DNA of 43,866 nucleotides from a virus. Position 1 is the first letter of the stretch. Every line of letters starts with the position of its first letter. This document shows, in pieces, positions 6,932 to 13,318 of the stretch. Location of the stretch: IMG/VR virus record IMGVR_UViG_3300012008_000011, positions 1-43,866 of that record; one strand, 5' to 3'. Under the pieces are notes generated by a model. The model saw nothing but the letters and a program-made list of their open reading frames with translations. It was not told the origin of the DNA and ran no database searches. A program made the position numbers and the translations under genes.

Positions 6932-7110
6932 CCGCACCCGCGTACTACAGCATCCGCGATGTCTGCGACCTGCTCGTGATCTCCCGCTCGACCGTGAAGC
7001 GCAGGCTAGCCGAGGGCCTGTTCACCCGGGTCAAGATCGGCGGCTCTGTTCGCATCCCCAGGGCCGAGGTCGACGGACTGATGCCACGCAAGCGACGACG
7101 CGTCGCCTAG
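6928..7110 (+). CDS. Excisionase-like HTH protein
   Basis: This 60-residue protein starts at ATG 6928 in an ATGA overlap. It is almost entirely an HTH_17/MerR-type winged helix: Y-S-I-R-D-V-C-D-L-L, S-R-S-T-V-K-R-R-L-A-E-G, then K-I-G-G-S-V-R-I-P-R-A-E-V-D and a basic tail R-K-R-R-R-V. Proteins of this shape include recombination directionality factors (Xis) and small transcription factors. It ends the first early block, just before hairpin-rich non-coding DNA. A second HTH_17 protein lies at 21763, so which one partners the integrase is unclear. Confidence 0.65.
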   Translation: MTAPAYYSIRDVCDLLVISRSTVKRRLAEGLFTRVKIGGSVRIPRAEVDGLMPRKRRRVA

Positions 7111-7114
7111 TCGT

Positions 7115-7232
7115 CCCTCCCGCCTTCCACGGGGGAGGGGCCTGCGGTCCGGGCGAGAGATGCGGCCCCAAGCCCTCGCCCGGGCTGCCACCAACAGCAC
7201 AACGCAAGAACGGCAGGTCCGAAGACCTGCCG
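7115..7232 (+). promoter_or_regulatory. Hairpin-rich leader before the main early operon
   Basis: The 142-bp gap 7111-7252 holds three inverted repeats: CCCTCC/GGAGGG (7115-7120 with 7134-7139), GGGCGAG/CTCGCCC, and CGGCAGGTC/GACCTGCCG with a CGAA tetraloop (7211-7232). None is followed by a T tract. The last one ends 8 bp before the AGGAG of the next gene and may protect or modulate the 5' end of the 36-gene transcript. Confidence 0.4.
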
Positions 7233-7252
7233 CCCACCAAAGGAGATTGTAC

Positions 7253-7918
7253 ATGAACACACTGACATTGACAGCCGATGAGGTCGAACTCATCGCCAAG
7301 GCCGTCGTCCCCGCGGCGGCATCTGATCAGATGATGCCGATCTTCACCTACGTGCAGATCGCAGCGCATGAGGGGTCGCTGGCCGCGCGCGCCACTGACC
7401 GCTACGTGATGAGCCGCGCGAGACTTCGTGACTTCGAGCCCCCGGAAGGGTTCTCGCCGGTGCTCGTCCCCGCAGCCTGGTTCGCTCACGTCGTCTCCGC
7501 GTTCCGGCTTCGTGATCGTCGCCTGATGGTCGACCTCTCCGTCGACCTGGCATGGAGTGATGAGGACGGGGTGACGTTCCGCGCTTCAGGGATGCCGAAG
7601 GCACGTGGGCTCGGCGACCGGAAGATCACGATCGAGTTCTCCTACACCGACTCCCCTGGCGAGTTCCCGAAGATCCAGCACCTGGTCAAGGATCTGGCCC
7701 ACAAGGACGCCGAGTTCCTGCTGAACGTGGACACGATGCCATCGGCGAGCGTGATGCGGGCGAACCGCGACCGCGGGCGTGAGGTGCGGGTCATCCCGCC
7801 TGACGGCGACCGGAAGCAGTTCGCCTTCGCCGCCGCCGATGGGTCATGGGTATGGGTTGGCCAGCCGATGCGCTCGTTCGTCCAGTACCCCGCTGAGTCT
7901 GAGGCGGTGGCGTCATGA
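7253..7918 (+). CDS. DNA polymerase sliding-clamp (beta)-like protein
   Basis: This 221-residue protein starts at ATG 7253 with AGGAG at 7241-7245; the open frame extends upstream, but this is the start with a ribosome site. The N-terminal half has the clamp pattern P-I-F-T-Y-V-Q-I-A followed by L-A-A-R-A-T-D-R-Y-V-M-S, matching the L-x-A-T-D-R-Y-R-L-A element of DnaN domains. It is shorter than a bacterial clamp subunit (about 370 residues), so probably two clamp domains. It may recruit the host polymerase to phage DNA or compete with the host clamp. No phage polymerase is encoded here. Confidence 0.5.
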   Translation: MNTLTLTADEVELIAKAVVPAAASDQMMPIFTYVQIAAHEGSLAARATDRYVMSRARLRDFEPPEGFSPVLVPAAWFAHVVSAFRLRDRRLMVDLSVDLAWSDEDGVTFRASGMPKARGLGDRKITIEFSYTDSPGEFPKIQHLVKDLAHKDAEFLLNVDTMPSASVMRANRDRGREVRVIPPDGDRKQFAFAAADGSWVWVGQPMRSFVQYPAESEAVAS

Positions 7919-8436
7919 CCACACAGACAGAGGCGAGAGCCCCGTTCACCCAGGTATCGGTGCAACTCCCCGCCCCCGACGCTCCACCACCCGTGACCAG
8001 CGTTTCGTGGGTTGCGACACGGTTCAGTGCGGGCGGGCTCGAGACCGGCGTCTACACCTTTGCGGACGACTGCTCGTGCCGAACTCTCGCCACGAGCAAC
8101 TCGCTGGCCGCGCCGGACGTCCCCGCATGGGTGCCGCGTCCCCCGTCCGGCTGGCTCGCCTCGCTGAAGATGACGGCCGAGCCTGACCTGGAATGCCAGG
8201 GCCAGAACGGTCTCTGCGGCAATACGGAGACGACTGTCATGGTCGGCGGCGTCCCCCTATGTGGCCCCTGTAGTTTCGAGTTGGAGCACAACGCAGCTGA
8301 GCACGCGACAGCGGAGCCCGAGCCGTCCGTCGTTGATCTCGTGGCTGCTCTCCGTGCCTCGGTTGAGGCCGCCAAGGTTCGCCGCGCCAAAGCTGAGGCC
8401 GATGGCACGAACCGGGACTTCGGCGGTGTGTGGTGA
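7915..8436 (+). CDS. Hypothetical protein with Cys cluster
   Basis: The 173-residue product starts at ATG 7915 (ATGA overlap). The N-terminus is Pro-rich. A Cys set in the middle (C-S-C-R, then C-Q-G-Q-N-G-L-C-G-N and L-C-G-P-C at about 93-120) looks like a small zinc ribbon. The C-terminus is helical and charged. No family is recognised. Confidence 0.6.
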   Translation: MTTQTEARAPFTQVSVQLPAPDAPPPVTSVSWVATRFSAGGLETGVYTFADDCSCRTLATSNSLAAPDVPAWVPRPPSGWLASLKMTAEPDLECQGQNGLCGNTETTVMVGGVPLCGPCSFELEHNAAEHATAEPEPSVVDLVAALRASVEAAKVRRAKAEADGTNRDFGGVW

Positions 8437-8642
8437 GCGCCCGCGACTACCTCGCCGAAGCCGAGTCCTGCAGCGAGTACATGGACGACACTCAGCGCGT
8501 CCTCCTCGGCATCGGCCAACAGTTGCGCCGGATCGCCGACCAGATGGAGCCGCAGGCGAAGGAACCCTTCGTTGTCAACATGAACAAGCCCGCTACGCCC
8601 GTTGTCATTCGCCGCATCAACAGGGATCGAGGCGGATTCTGA
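8433..8642 (+). CDS. Small hypothetical protein
   Basis: The start is GTG 8433 in a GTGA overlap; a GTG one codon upstream is less coupled. The product is 69 residues, acidic and helical at the N-terminus (Y-L-A-E-A-E-S-C-S-E-Y), with a basic end I-R-R-I-N-R-D-R-G-G-F. No domain is recognised. Confidence 0.55.
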   Translation: MSARDYLAEAESCSEYMDDTQRVLLGIGQQLRRIADQMEPQAKEPFVVNMNKPATPVVIRRINRDRGGF

Positions 8643-8791
8643 TGTCCGGCGTCACGTCCGGCACCCGACTCCCGCGCAACGTCGTGGTCCGCGCTCGACT
8701 GACTCTCCGCGCGGCCATCGGTTACCTCTTCGGCGGGCTCGCAATCGTCGCGATCCTGTACGTGCTCGCGCTCCTCACGGCGGTGTTGTGA
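8642..8791 (+). CDS. Small single-span membrane protein
   Basis: The 49-residue product starts at ATG 8642 in a TGATG overlap. A basic N-terminus (R-L-P-R-N-V-V-V-R-A-R) is followed by one long hydrophobic helix, about residues 24-48, ending at the C-terminus. It is the first of several tiny membrane proteins in this operon. No specific function is visible; small early membrane proteins sometimes serve superinfection exclusion. Confidence 0.55.
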   Translation: MSGVTSGTRLPRNVVVRARLTLRAAIGYLFGGLAIVAILYVLALLTAVL

Positions 8792-9195
8792 TGCGCACCG
8801 TCACACGCGGGCAGACGATCACCGCCGAGACCACGATCGTCGCGGAGACGTGCGCGAACTGCGGCATCGTCTTCGGTCTCGGAGCGCACTTCATGCAAGA
8901 GCGCCGCAACGACCACAAGGGCTTCTACTGCCCCAACGGCCACTCGCTGAGCTACTCCCAGAAGTCGGAAGCCGAGCAGCTTCGCCAGCAGCTGAAGTCC
9001 GCCGAAAGCCGCGCCACCTCCTGGAAAGACCAGGCTGAGACCTCCGAGAACCGGCGCCGGGCGCAGAAGGGCGTCACCACCAGGCTCAAGAACCGGATCG
9101 CCAACGGCGTGTGCCCCTGCTGCCAGCGGTCGTTCGTCGACCTCGCGCGGCACATCGCGGGCCAGCACCCTGACTTCACCAAGGCCGGGTCATGA
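8791..9195 (+). CDS. Zinc-finger protein with coiled coil
   Basis: This 134-residue protein starts at ATG 8791 (TGATG overlap). It has a zinc ribbon with C21, C24, C47 and H51, a heptad-like Glu/Gln/Arg helix at about 57-92, and a C-terminal C2H2-type finger with C108, C111, H121 and H126. The arrangement suggests a DNA- or RNA-binding regulator that dimerises through the helix. It is a recurrent early protein in actinophages with no proven role. Confidence 0.65.
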   Translation: MRTVTRGQTITAETTIVAETCANCGIVFGLGAHFMQERRNDHKGFYCPNGHSLSYSQKSEAEQLRQQLKSAESRATSWKDQAETSENRRRAQKGVTTRLKNRIANGVCPCCQRSFVDLARHIAGQHPDFTKAGS

Positions 9196-9287
9196 TCGCC
9201 CTCCTGCGCCACGTCCCCCCCATGCTCGGCCTCGCAATCCTCGCCCTCATCGGTGCGGTCATCGTCATCCTGTGGGTGCACCCATGA
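9192..9287 (+). CDS. 31-residue membrane peptide
   Basis: ATG 9192 and the stop at 9285-9287 overlap both neighbours as ATGA. After M-I-A-L-L-R-H-V-P-P the rest is a single hydrophobic helix with small residues, ending W-V-H-P. Double coupling and clean hydrophobicity argue that it is real despite its size. Confidence 0.5.
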   Translation: MIALLRHVPPMLGLAILALIGAVIVILWVHP

Positions 9288-9628
9288 CCGGCCTGTGGAT
9301 CCCCCTCGCCGTCATCGTCGGCTGGCTCGTCCTCTCGGCGCTGCTGGTCGCGCTCATCGCTGGCGCTGAACGGGCAGGGCGTTGGGCAGTGGCTCGCATC
9401 TGGCGGCGTCCCGAGTTGCCCGCACCAGCCCGCCTGGGAGGTCGGAGCCTCGTTGTCTGCGCAACCATGGCCCGCTACGCCCCGTTCTGGAGCGACCAGC
9501 TGGCCGAGGCCATCGTCGCCCGGCAGGACGCAGCCACGGACCGCCCGTTCAACAGCCTCGCGTACCTGCTGGCTCAGAACCACGTCGCCGCTGTCAGCCG
9601 GATCATCGTCGCCCTGGAGCAGTCATGA
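9284..9628 (+). CDS. Membrane-anchored hypothetical protein
   Basis: The 114-residue product starts at ATG 9284 (ATGA). A signal-anchor-like hydrophobic helix at about 4-27 is followed by Arg-rich residues (R-A-G-R-W-A-V-A-R-I-W-R-R), so the rest should be cytoplasmic. That domain is helical and contains F-W-S-D-Q-L-A-E-A-I and a short S-L-A-Y-L-L-A-Q-N-H. No family is recognised. Confidence 0.55.
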   Translation: MTGLWIPLAVIVGWLVLSALLVALIAGAERAGRWAVARIWRRPELPAPARLGGRSLVVCATMARYAPFWSDQLAEAIVARQDAATDRPFNSLAYLLAQNHVAAVSRIIVALEQS

Positions 9629-9825
9629 CGCGGCACGCCGTCGATTGGGGGCGCACATCTGGCGCCGGGTTCGCGGAATGTGACGGCTGCGACTGGGACG
9701 CGCACACGTCTCCCGCTTACGACCTCAAGAAGGTCCGAGATCGGGCCGAGTCCCACACCGCCCAGACGGGTCACACGACTCGCGTCGAGACCATCACCCG
9801 GTGGGTCTTCGAGGCGATCCGATGA
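9625..9825 (+). CDS. Small zinc-binding protein
   Basis: The 66-residue product starts at ATG 9625 (ATGA). It carries a C-D-G-C-D-W pair at about 19-24 and histidines around 44-50 (E-S-H-T-A-Q-T-G-H), together a likely CCHH zinc site, then R-V-E-T-I-T-R-W. Similar mini zinc proteins are widespread in actinophage early operons; the target is unknown. Confidence 0.6.
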   Translation: MTRHAVDWGRTSGAGFAECDGCDWDAHTSPAYDLKKVRDRAESHTAQTGHTTRVETITRWVFEAIR

Positions 9826-9932
9826 CCACCCGCCGCCGTCTCGTCCTCGTGGCGCTCGCCGCCCTCGCAGCAATCGCAGCACACCACGCCATCGAAGCGT
9901 GGATCACCTCAACCTTGAGAGAGATGCCATGA
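9822..9932 (+). CDS. 36-residue hydrophobic peptide
   Basis: ATG 9822 lies in an ATGA overlap and the stop overlaps the next ATG at 9929. M-T-T-R-R-R is followed by an Ala/Leu-rich helix (about 7-24), a signal-like segment, then a short polar end. It could be a membrane peptide or a coupling ORF. Confidence 0.45.
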   Translation: MTTRRRLVLVALAALAAIAAHHAIEAWITSTLREMP

Positions 9933-10591
9933 CCGACTACACCCCGAGCGACGCAGCGCTCGCATTCGCCAAGCCCCTCTGCTACCACTCGAACGACGAC
10001 AAGTACAAGCACTGCGCGCTCGTCGCCGCCTTCGATGCTGGCGCTGCGTCCGTCACCTACCGCCAGCCCGAGCGGGTGCTGACGACAGCCGCCGAGCTCG
10101 ACGCGCTGCCGAAGGGTGCGGTTGGTCGCTGCGGGCTTGTCGTGTACCAGCGGATCAGCAACATCCTCTGGGGGAAGATCGACACGACCCTGCGCTACGA
10201 ATCAGAGGCCATCCTCCGCCATGGCTCGCTGACGCTCGTCTACGACCCCTCGTGGCAGCCTGCCCCGTTCCCCGCACCGGTGCTGCTGACCGCTGACGAC
10301 CCGCGCTGGCGTGATGGGGCCAAGGTCCGGGGCGAGTTCGCTGACGGGACGGCTGTCGAGGGCACCCTGCACGGCTATAGGCGCGGGGAGATCCGCTACC
10401 GAGACGATCAAAGCTTCACGTACGCCGATGCATGTGTCCGTGTCTACCTCATCGCCGCGGCTCCCGACCCGGACGCGGACAAGCGCCAGGCTGTGATCGA
10501 GGTCCTGCACGGCCTCGGATACCAGGACGTCGATGGCGACGAGGCGGGGCAGATCCTCGAAGCCCTCCGTGAGCGGGGCGTGGCGAAATGA
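9929..10591 (+). CDS. Hypothetical protein sharing a module with the gene at 16905
   Basis: This 220-residue protein starts at ATG 9929 (ATGA). The first part contains A-L-V-A-A-F-D-A-G-A-A-S-V. The central module P-A-P-V-L-L-T-A-D-D-P-R-W-R-D-G-A-K-V-R (about residues 113-133), then V-Y-L-I and P-D-P-D-A-D, is shared with the product at 16905, including 55 identical bases. The C-terminus, with V-L-H-G-L-G-Y and a helix, differs. The module is beta-rich and could be a small SH3-like or OB-like domain. Function is unknown. Confidence 0.6.
   Translation: MTDYTPSDAALAFAKPLCYHSNDDKYKHCALVAAFDAGAASVTYRQPERVLTTAAELDALPKGAVGRCGLVVYQRISNILWGKIDTTLRYESEAILRHGSLTLVYDPSWQPAPFPAPVLLTADDPRWRDGAKVRGEFADGTAVEGTLHGYRRGEIRYRDDQSFTYADACVRVYLIAAAPDPDADKRQAVIEVLHGLGYQDVDGDEAGQILEALRERGVAK
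10269..10323 (+). repeat. 55-bp exact repeat (copy A, with 17173-17227)
   Basis: Bases 10269-10323 are identical to 17173-17227 and lie at equivalent positions inside two otherwise different genes. Exact identity over 55 bases, with divergence on both sides, points to recent duplication or gene conversion of one protein module. Confidence 0.9.
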
Positions 10592-10782
10592 GCCCCGCCG
10601 ATGATCTCGCAATCGAGGCTGCAGCCATCCGGGCCCGGACCATCGCCCTCACCCGCCGCGCCAGCCAGCTCTACGGCCACGACACGGTTCGCGGCGCCGA
10701 AGCGTCATCCGCCGGCGAACTCGTGCTCATCGGCCTCGCTGGATTCGCGCGCGTCTTCGACACCGACAAGGCCGAGTCATGA
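10588..10782 (+). CDS. Small hypothetical helical protein
   Basis: The 64-residue product starts at ATG 10588 (ATGA). It is Ala/Arg-rich and predicted helical (A-I-E-A-A-A-I-R-A-R), with a Gly-containing hydrophobic end. No domain is recognised. Confidence 0.5.
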   Translation: MSPADDLAIEAAAIRARTIALTRRASQLYGHDTVRGAEASSAGELVLIGLAGFARVFDTDKAES

Positions 10783-11015
10783 CCGCCAAGGCGCGAGCGC
10801 GCAGGGATGTGCTCGCACGCCACGCCCAGTGGCTCCGAGACAAGGCGCTGCCACGAGCGACGACCCCGTACACACGCGACCGGATCCGCGCCGAGCTCGG
10901 CGCGGTCCGCTGGGCGCTGCGGATCATCGACGCCGCACCTGACCTGGCTGACTCGCTCGCGCACTACTCCGACGGTCAGGCCGTGTTCGAGGAGGACCGG
11001 GTGGCCACATCATGA
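10779..11015 (+). CDS. Small basic hypothetical protein
   Basis: The 78-residue product starts at ATG 10779 (ATGA). The first 50 residues are strongly basic (A-R-A-R-R-D-V-L-A-R-H), then an acidic C-terminus (V-F-E-E-D-R). It is helical; no family is recognised. Confidence 0.5.
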   Translation: MTAKARARRDVLARHAQWLRDKALPRATTPYTRDRIRAELGAVRWALRIIDAAPDLADSLAHYSDGQAVFEEDRVATS

Positions 11016-11215
11016 ACGTCCCCGACGGCACGACCAACGTCGATGCGTGGCTGGGTGCTGACCGGGAATCGGTCGCCGAAGCCATCCGCATCACCAACGC
11101 CCGCGACGACAAGGTCACCCGCGACACGTGCTCATGCGGTGGCGAAGGGTGCGCGTGCACCGTCGAACCATTCGTCCGCAAGGCGCTCACGAACCAGCGT
11201 CCGAGGCTCCGATGA
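11012..11215 (+). CDS. Small Cys-rich protein
   Basis: The 67-residue product starts at ATG 11012 (ATGA). The N-terminus M-N-V-P-D-G-T-T-N-V-D resembles that of the gene at 25018. A C-S-C-G-G-E-G-C-A-C cluster at about 40-49 could bind metal. Function is unknown. Confidence 0.5.
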   Translation: MNVPDGTTNVDAWLGADRESVAEAIRITNARDDKVTRDTCSCGGEGCACTVEPFVRKALTNQRPRLR

Positions 11216-11361
11216 ACCCCGGGAAGCCACCTAAGTGCCTCATCTGCCGCCACCCCATCACTGACCCCGAAGACCACCGGGAATGCCTCGAACAGGGCAA
11301 TCCATGGACAGGAAGGTTGTACCGCGATGAACCGCCAGAGCCGCCCGAACCGCGTTACTGA
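11212..11361 (+). CDS. Mini zinc-knuckle protein
   Basis: The 49-residue product starts at ATG 11212 (ATGA). C9, C12 (C-L-I-C-R-H), H22 and C25 (D-H-R-E-C) form a likely zinc knuckle, followed by an acidic Pro-rich tail. Its last 35 bases overlap the start of the RecE-like gene. Confidence 0.5.
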   Translation: MNPGKPPKCLICRHPITDPEDHRECLEQGNPWTGRLYRDEPPEPPEPRY

Positions 11362-12223
11362 ACCCGGCCTGTACCCGATGAGCGACGAGGACTACTTCGG
11401 GGACCCGGTAGGCGGCAGCCTCTCGCAGAGTGGCGCCAAGATCCTGCTCCGCGAAGGCGGCCCCGCCAAGTACATGTACGACATGTCCGTCGAAGAGGAG
11501 ACGAGCGACGAGTACGACTTCGGCAAGGCCATGCACTATCGGCTGCTCGGCGCCGGAACCGGATACGTCGTGCTCGACTACGCCAGTCGAGCGACGAACG
11601 CGTACAAGGCCGAGGCTGCAGCTGCTCGGGCGTCCGGACTGGTGCCGCTGCTCCCGAAACCGGCCGCCCGGATCGAGGCCATGTACGAGGTCGTCATGCG
11701 TCACCCGCGCGCGCGCGCGCTCCTCACCTGTGAAGGTCAGGCCGAACTGGCCGGGTTCATCCAGGACGCGGGTACGGGCATCTGGCTGCGCGGCAAGTTC
11801 GACCGGCTCATCGAGGCTGGCGTCGTCGACTACAAGACGACTGCGGACGCCTCACCGTCAGCGTTCACGAGGTCGGTCCTCAAGTACGGCTACCACATCC
11901 AAGACGCCATGTATCGGCGCCTCGCGCGTGAGCTCATCGGCCCCGAGTGTGACCGGATGTTCTTCATCCCTCAGGACAAAGAGCCCCCATACCTGACTGC
12001 CGTGGTCGAGCTCGACGACGACTTCCGTGCGATCGGCGACTACGAACTGGACCGCGCCATCCGGCTGTTCTCCGACTGCCACGCGTCCGGCTCATGGGCT
12101 GGCTACGGCGACGACCTCATCACGCTCTCCCCGCCCCGTTGGGCACTCCGCGACGCCGAGCAAGTCTTCGCCGACGCCGAGATCGCAGAACTCACCGAAC
12201 TCCTCGAAAGGAACGCATCATGA
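11327..12223 (+). CDS. RecE/Cas4-like PD-(D/E)XK exonuclease
   Basis: This 298-residue protein starts at ATG 11327 with GGAAGG at 11311-11316. PDDEXK_1-type motifs are visible: G-K-A-M-H70, A-E140-L-A-G, G-K-F-D159, V-V-D168-Y-K170-T-T and the downstream Q192-D-A-M-Y196 helix. The enzyme should degrade one strand from DNA ends to give the 3' single strand used by RecT. The next gene is RecT, so the pair forms a phage recombination system. The opening with S-L-S-Q-S-G-A-K-I-L-L is typical of phage members of the family. Confidence 0.85.
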   Translation: MNRQSRPNRVTEPGLYPMSDEDYFGDPVGGSLSQSGAKILLREGGPAKYMYDMSVEEETSDEYDFGKAMHYRLLGAGTGYVVLDYASRATNAYKAEAAAARASGLVPLLPKPAARIEAMYEVVMRHPRARALLTCEGQAELAGFIQDAGTGIWLRGKFDRLIEAGVVDYKTTADASPSAFTRSVLKYGYHIQDAMYRRLARELIGPECDRMFFIPQDKEPPYLTAVVELDDDFRAIGDYELDRAIRLFSDCHASGSWAGYGDDLITLSPPRWALRDAEQVFADAEIAELTELLERNAS

Positions 12224-13026
12224 CCGACCAGACCACCGACGTCGCCCTCCCCGACGAGGCCGCAGTCCCCGCACGCGGTGCCAAGAAGCCGACCATGGCG
12301 CAGATGCTCGAGCGGATGCACGGCGAGATCGCCCGTGCGCTGCCCCGGCACATGTCTGGCGAGAGGTTCACGCGCGTCGTCCTGACCCAAGTCCGCAAGA
12401 CGCCGAGACTCACCGAATGCACGCCCGAGTCGTTCTTCGGGGCGCTGCTGACTGCGTCGGCGCTCGGGCTCGAGCCGGGCGTCAACGGCGAGTGCTACCT
12501 GGTTCCCTACCGGGACAAGAGCCGCGGCGTCACCGAGTGCGAACTGATCGTCGGCTACCAGGGCGTCGCGAAGCTGTTCTGGCAGCATCCGATGGCTTCC
12601 CGGATCGATACCGGCTACGTCTGCGCGAACGACGACTTCGACTGGTCCAAGGGCATCACGAGACGCCTCGACCACCAGCCGGCAGACGGCGACCGCGGAC
12701 CCGTCACCCACTACTACGCGATCGTCGAGCTTTCCACGGGCGCACTCCAGTTCGACGTGTTCACCGCCGACCAGATCAAGGCTCTGCGCCGCGGCAAGGT
12801 CGGCCCCTCCGGCGACATCCCCGACCCTGAGCACTGGATGGAGCGCAAGACCGCCCTCAAGCAAGTCCTCAAGCTCATGCCGAAGGCCGTCGAACTGACC
12901 CAGGCGATGACCGTCGACGAGCAGCCCGGCTCAATGAAGACAGCCCAGATGATCACCGAGCAGGCCGAGCCGATCGACGCCGAGATCATTGACGACGGCC
13001 CGAATATCCCAGAGCAGCGGTCATGA
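12220..13026 (+). CDS. recT: RecT-family single-strand annealing protein
   Basis: This 268-residue protein starts at ATG 12220 (ATGA overlap, AAAGGA upstream). RecT hallmarks include S-G-E-R-F-T-R-V-V-L-T-Q-V-R, S-F-F-G-A-L-L-T-A-S-A-L-G-L-E-P, E-C-Y-L-V-P-Y, E-L-I-V-G-Y-Q-G-V and W-M-E-R-K-T-A-L-K-Q near the C-terminus. RecT coats single strands and anneals homologous DNA without ATP. It pairs with the exonuclease upstream and may support concatemer formation or genome circularisation. Confidence 0.93.
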   Translation: MTDQTTDVALPDEAAVPARGAKKPTMAQMLERMHGEIARALPRHMSGERFTRVVLTQVRKTPRLTECTPESFFGALLTASALGLEPGVNGECYLVPYRDKSRGVTECELIVGYQGVAKLFWQHPMASRIDTGYVCANDDFDWSKGITRRLDHQPADGDRGPVTHYYAIVELSTGALQFDVFTADQIKALRRGKVGPSGDIPDPEHWMERKTALKQVLKLMPKAVELTQAMTVDEQPGSMKTAQMITEQAEPIDAEIIDDGPNIPEQRS

Positions 13027-13247
13027 TCCTCCTGGAGACCCGCCCGACTGCCGCCGAGTCGTGGGTCATCGCTTGTGATCTCTGTGGCCACGCTCTCGAC
13101 CCTGGCGAGCTCGACGCGCCCGACGGTGGCTGGTCCACGCAGCGCGCCGCCTATGACGCTGCTGAGGCTCGTGGCTGGCAGACGGACGTGCTGGAGGTCG
13201 GCCGGGACCTGTGCCCCGCGCACGTACTGACGGGCGGGCTGGCATGA
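13023..13247 (+). CDS. Small Cys/His protein
   Basis: The 74-residue product starts at ATG 13023 (ATGA). It has C-D-L-C-G-H at about 18-23 and L-C-P-A-H near residue 65, a probable zinc site. It is unrelated in sequence to its recombination neighbours; function is unknown. Confidence 0.55.
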   Translation: MILLETRPTAAESWVIACDLCGHALDPGELDAPDGGWSTQRAAYDAAEARGWQTDVLEVGRDLCPAHVLTGGLA

Positions 13248-13318
13248 GCGTCCGGCGCACGACTGCGACGGACGCGCGGCACGGGACGAGCACGGTAGCG
13301 ACGCCGGTGAAGCCATGA
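13244..13318 (+). CDS. 24-residue coupling peptide
   Basis: ATG 13244 and the stop at 13316-13318 overlap both neighbours as ATGA. The peptide is basic and Thr-rich (S-V-R-R-T-T-A-T-D-A-R). It may exist mainly to carry ribosomes to the methyltransferase start. Confidence 0.4.
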   Translation: MSVRRTTATDARHGTSTVATPVKP

